A stretch of DNA of 8,936 bases from Gammaproteobacteria bacterium (lineage in GTDB: Bacteria > Pseudomonadota > Gammaproteobacteria > GRL18). The stretch's first letter is position 1; each line of letters starts with the position of its first letter. The stretch covers positions 1-8,936 of the forward strand of contig JALTKC010000576.1 in NCBI GenBank assembly GCA_027076245.1. Reading direction: 5' to 3'. The position numbers and the translations under genes are program-made. The notes under the pieces were generated by a model that did not search any database, was not told the DNA's origin, and worked only from the letters and a program-made list of their open reading frames with translations. Of the stretch, positions 6,403 to 8,936 are shown piece by piece.

Positions 6403-7293
6403 TTATTCCATAATGGCTTTTAAATCTGAACTTAGGCGATGTACGGCATGGCAGCGGGCACAGACATATACAGCAAATTCACCCAGCTTCCTGCCGGACT
6501 GACTTTTATCCCCTGCCTTTAACTGTTGTTCCAGTTCCGGTAATAACTCATCAACCGCACCTGTTATTCTCTCTACAGGTGCTTTATCTTTTTTATGACA
6601 GTGGCTGCAACTATCGGACAAATCAGCTAACTGCGCTTTTAGCGGTTTAAGATTGTCCAGTGCCGTATCAAAATACCCGTCTTTTATGGCAATATTGAGC
6701 CGGTTAACCGCATCTGACAACTCCTCCATTACATCATCATAATCTACGGCTTTCTGAGTCTGTCGGTTTACCACAGTCTGTCGGCTAAAATCTGCACTGC
6801 GGTACAATAAAGTGGTTATGGTCTGATAGTCATCATGACAATGCATACAGCTTTTACCCAGTTTTTTTAAAATAAGCGGAATCTGGCTGTGCTGCTGCTT
6901 ATTCACGGCTGTCTGCAGCGTGTTCAGCTTATCTTTATACAGATATTTTTCCCACTGCGGCATCATTCTGGCAATGGACAGGTAATCTACAGTAAATTTA
7001 TCAGCCCATTTTTTTAAATCATTCTGCTGACCTTTTACCGCATAATCCTGCATGGCCAGCATTTCCCTGCGTAAGCGGAACATGGTGTGCAGCCAGACCT
7101 GACGTTTATTTTCCGGTTTATACCATCTGGCCAGATGTTTTGGTGGAAGTTTCAGAGTAATCGTGCGTTCTGCTGATGATAAAGACGGTTTTTCTGCCGG
7201 TTTATCAGCCAGTACAGAACCGGCTAAGACCGCACCAAGCAGAAATATTAAGCTGCAAGTAAAAAAACGTATGCCGTTAACTCTATTTTTCAT
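6403..7293 (-). CDS. Secreted triheme c-type cytochrome-like protein
   Basis: I do not recognise a named family. From ATG 7293 the product has 296 residues. It begins with a Sec signal peptide: basic MKNRVNGIR, a hydrophobic core, and probable cleavage after GSVLA (residue 29) ahead of DKPAEK. Three CxxCH haem c motifs are present: CMHCH at residues 149-153, CSHCH at 229-233 and CARCH at 278-282. The protein should therefore carry three haems in the periplasm. The segments before each motif look helical and charged, like the cytochrome c' or c556 bundles where the haem site is near the end of the bundle. The first ~120 mature residues hold no haem motif. Two further in-frame starts, GTG 7314 and ATG 7335, would add 7 or 14 residues from a tandem repeat. 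It follows efpL closely and precedes the radical SAM gene by 30 bp. An electron-transfer role is inferred; partner unknown. Confidence 0.82.
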   Translation of the reverse strand: MKNRVNGIRFFTCSLIFLLGAVLAGSVLADKPAEKPSLSSAERTITLKLPPKHLARWYKPENKRQVWLHTMFRLRREMLAMQDYAVKGQQNDLKKWADKFTVDYLSIARMMPQWEKYLYKDKLNTLQTAVNKQQHSQIPLILKKLGKSCMHCHDDYQTITTLLYRSADFSRQTVVNRQTQKAVDYDDVMEELSDAVNRLNIAIKDGYFDTALDNLKPLKAQLADLSDSCSHCHKKDKAPVERITGAVDELLPELEQQLKAGDKSQSGRKLGEFAVYVCARCHAVHRLSSDLKAIME

Positions 7294-7354
7294 GACTATT
7301 TTCTTGTAGTTCACGACTGTTTTCCTGTAGTTCATGACTGTCTCTTGCTGTTCA
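7293..7354 (-). repeat. Three tandem ~21-bp repeats duplicating a translation start
   Basis: On the minus strand the units are 7354-7335 (20 bp), 7334-7314 (21 bp) and 7313-7293 (21 bp). Units 2 and 3 (TGAACTACAGGAAAACAGTC and TGAACTACAAGAAAATAGTC, each plus one base) differ at only three positions. Every unit has a purine-rich Shine-Dalgarno-like stretch (AAGAG, AGGA or AAGA) and ends where a start codon begins: ATG 7335, GTG 7314 and ATG 7293. The first unit opens with the efpL stop codon TGA (7352-7354). All three starts are in one frame, giving heptapeptide repeats MNYRKTV and VNYKKIV. Confidence 0.75.
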
Positions 7355-7918
7355 GGCTCTGGAACTGAATTTACCGGTTGCAGTATTAATTTTAATCACT
7401 TCGCCCTCTTCCAGATATTCCGGCACCTGTACCACCAGGCCGGTTTCCAGGATCGCTGGTTTAGTGCGGGCGGAGGCCGAGGCTCCCTTAATGCCAGGAG
7501 CAGTTTCAACCACTTTCAGGCTGACGGTTGTGGGCAGTTCTATACCTATCAGATTATCCTCATAGAGCATACCCAGAATGCCTTCCTGACCGTCTTTAAG
7601 ATAGCCTGCTGCATCATCCACATCCTCAATAGCCAGGGCATACTGGTTATAATTTTCCACATCCATAAAATTATAAAACTGCTCATCTTTAAATAGGAAC
7701 TGCAGCATGGTTCGATTGCAGTCGGCTTCTTTTAGAAAATCCGTGCCGATCAGAGTCTGCTCCACCTTCTGTTTTTTCTGAATGTTCGTAAAGGTGACTT
7801 TATACAGGGTATTGGCTCCGCGGGATGACGGGCTGCGCACATCAATATTACGCACCAGCAGCAACTGACCGTCCTGCTCAATGATGGCGCCTTTTTTCAA
7901 ATCTGCAGCTTTTGGCAT
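7352..7918 (-). CDS. efpL: Elongation factor P-like protein EfpL (YeiP)
   Basis: This 188-residue translation factor binds ribosomes stalled on proline-rich and some other sequences and helps peptide-bond formation. It is the YeiP/EfpL paralogue, not EF-P itself. The N-terminal KOW-like domain holds the tip loop RSPSSRGANTLYK with arginine at position 33, the residue known in EfpL, where EF-P has a modified lysine or arginine in another context. The C-terminal S1/OB-type domain carries the long conserved block VETAPGIKGASASARTKPAILETGLVVQVPEYL, nearly the same as in E. coli YeiP. Its length is that of the family (190 in E. coli). The ATG has AAGGAAG at 7926-7932 as ribosome site. The gene is divergent from adk and leads a leftward series with the triheme protein and the radical SAM gene. 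Its stop lies in the first of three tandem repeats. Confidence 0.93.
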   Translation of the reverse strand: MPKAADLKKGAIIEQDGQLLLVRNIDVRSPSSRGANTLYKVTFTNIQKKQKVEQTLIGTDFLKEADCNRTMLQFLFKDEQFYNFMDVENYNQYALAIEDVDDAAGYLKDGQEGILGMLYEDNLIGIELPTTVSLKVVETAPGIKGASASARTKPAILETGLVVQVPEYLEEGEVIKINTATGKFSSRA

Positions 7919-8056
7919 GGTTTTGCTTCCTTAATATCTGAACCGGACATTATTTTAATAAAATGGTTTAAAAAGCAACTATTATTTTTGTTCAAAAAAG
8001 TGTATATTCTCCCGATTAAATTTTGCGTTTTCCCTTTTTATATTTCATATTACTTC

Positions 8057-8061
8057 AGGAG
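8057..8061 (+). promoter_or_regulatory. Shine-Dalgarno deciding the adk start
   Basis: AGGAG is followed by six bases (TTACTC) and ATG 8068. This fixes the start at the conserved MKLILLGAPGAGKGT and argues against an in-frame TTG at 8023, which would add 15 residues unlike the family. Confidence 0.8.
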
Positions 8062-8067
8062 TTACTC

Positions 8068-8709
8068 ATGAAACTGATTCTTTTAGGTGCACCCGGTGCC
8101 GGTAAAGGTACTGTAGCTAAATTATTAACCAAGATGGACGGTTCTGTTCAGATTTCGACTGGTGATATCCTGCGTGCGGCGGTTGCTGCAGGCACCGAGC
8201 TGGGCAAACAGGCCGAAGCGGCCATGAAAGCCGGTGATCTGGTCTCTGACGAACTGATCATGGGTATTATGCGTGAACGCCTGAAAGAAGACGACTGCAA
8301 AAACGGTTATCTGCTGGACGGTTTCCCACGCACCATTCCCCAGGCTGAAGCGCTGAAAGAATTACTGGCCGACATGGGCGAAGAACTGGACGCTGTGGTT
8401 AATATTGACGTGCCCCGTGAAGTTATTCTGGACCGTCTGACCACTCGCCGTACCTGTACTGAGTGTGGTGAAATCTATAATGTTAAGTCTAACCCGCCTA
8501 AGGTTGAAGGCGTTTGTGACAAGTGCGGCGGCCCTGTTGTACAGCGTGATGACGAAACCGAAGAAGCCATCAGCAACCGTCTGGACGTTTACAATGAAAA
8601 AACAGCACCTCTGGCCGGTTTCTATGAAAAAGAAGGCATGTTACTGACTGTTCAGGCCACTTCCAGTGATGCTGTTATTGATGCCATTAAGGAAAAGCTG
8701 GGTAAATAA
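8068..8709 (+). CDS. adk: Adenylate kinase with four-cysteine zinc-type LID
   Basis: The enzyme interconverts ATP + AMP and 2 ADP in the cytoplasm and sets the adenylate balance. The 213 residues match the long bacterial type. The P-loop is GAPGAGKGT (7-15), the AMP-site stretch is STGDILRAAV (Arg36), DGFPRT is at 84-89 (Arg88), and the core arginines are Arg123, Arg160 in QRDD, and Arg171. The LID (about 122-160) holds Cys130, Cys133, Cys150 and Cys153, a complete zinc-binding set. E. coli Adk has His, Ser, Thr and Asp at these places and binds no zinc. Codons are biased to CTG, GGT, CGT and GAA, as expected for high expression. A TATATT hexamer at 8003-8008 may be the -10 element, though no good -35 goes with it. 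The gene is monocistronic here, ending at a strong terminator. Confidence 0.96.
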   Translation: MKLILLGAPGAGKGTVAKLLTKMDGSVQISTGDILRAAVAAGTELGKQAEAAMKAGDLVSDELIMGIMRERLKEDDCKNGYLLDGFPRTIPQAEALKELLADMGEELDAVVNIDVPREVILDRLTTRRTCTECGEIYNVKSNPPKVEGVCDKCGGPVVQRDDETEEAISNRLDVYNEKTAPLAGFYEKEGMLLTVQATSSDAVIDAIKEKLGK

Positions 8710-8734
8710 ACCCTCTGTTCCATAGCACCTATAC

Positions 8735-8780
8735 AAAAAGCCCTTCTGTTATTAACTAAACAGAGGGGCTTTTTTATTTT
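8735..8780 (+). terminator. Intrinsic terminator of adk
   Basis: A 16-bp stem (8735-8750 with 8759-8774), containing GCCCTTCTGTT against AACAGAGGGGC with one G-U pair, closes an 8-nt loop and runs into TTTTTTATTTT. The A-run at its base makes it potentially active on both strands. A second match to the 5' arm, CCCTCTGTT at 8711-8719, could compete for the 3' arm. Confidence 0.88.
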
Positions 8781-8936
8781 ACCCGACAACCACAGTAATT
8801 AAACCATAAACCAAAATCATACTATCGCATTTTTAAATAAATTAATTTATAATTTCCAAAACCCATTAGACAACGGAACCGTCTAATATCAGTATCAGCC
8901 TGTTTTCCAAACAGCCCAATAAACAACGGAATGTAC
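8781..8936. other. Non-coding right edge with small dyads
   Basis: I see no gene in this stretch. It is AT-rich and may be the promoter region of a gene beyond the window. It holds two inverted repeats: TTAGAC/GTCTAA (8866-8871 with 8881-8886) and CTGTTT-TCC-AAACAG (8900-8914). The 9-mer ACAACGGAA occurs at 8870-8878 and again at 8923-8931. Confidence 0.4.

Noticed and set aside
7334..7696. A 120-codon open frame on the plus strand.
   Set aside because: It lies wholly antisense to the well-conserved efpL gene and shows no family features.
8023..8067. An in-frame TTG at 8023 could extend adenylate kinase by 15 residues.
   Set aside because: A clear AGGAG precedes ATG 8068, and the family begins at the conserved MKLILLGAPG; the extension would put a hydrophobic stretch on a cytosolic enzyme.

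Overview
The window looks like a chromosomal segment of a gammaproteobacterium of low to moderate GC content. The evidence is a 5'-deoxynucleotidase of the YfbR type, an EF-P paralogue of the EfpL/YeiP type with arginine 33 at its tip, and a tRNA-Val(UAC) whose acceptor, D and anticodon-loop sequence closely resembles that of enterobacteria. There is no phage, transposon, CRISPR array or integrase. A genus cannot be named from the sequence alone.

Left part (1-3014). The 3' portion of a class V aminotransferase on the plus strand converges on a leftward block: a 73-residue protein of unknown function, an NT5C1-like cytosolic 5'-nucleotidase (TTG start), the HD-domain nucleotidase YfbR, and, after a 118 bp gap, a glutaredoxin-like protein. 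The first three are 28-30 bp apart. They lie behind a near-consensus sigma-70 promoter at 3116-3144, whose -10 edge and start site are covered by a 23-bp near-perfect palindrome. This looks like a regulated nucleotide-monophosphate dephosphorylation operon.

Middle (3186-5577). A single tRNA-Val gene has its own promoter and points right. Beyond it, two membrane-protein genes point left: a bacterial lipase maturation factor homologue followed closely by a hemolysin III/PAQR-family protein. Two tandem 19-bp repeats lie upstream of the pair.

Right part (5731-8936). Another leftward series runs efpL, a secreted protein with three CxxCH haem motifs, and a small radical SAM protein (GTG start) of the TatD-associated type. 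The efpL-cytochrome junction holds three tandem copies of a ~21-bp unit. Each copy carries a Shine-Dalgarno-like stretch and ends in a start codon, so the cytochrome gene has three in-frame candidate starts. Adenylate kinase is divergent from efpL, carries a four-cysteine zinc-type LID and ends at a strong intrinsic terminator.

Most genes are ordinary housekeeping or accessory genes. I see no convincing large undescribed system. The items most worth checking are the operator-like palindrome on the nucleotidase operon, the duplicated translation-start unit, and the unassigned triheme protein with its radical SAM neighbour.
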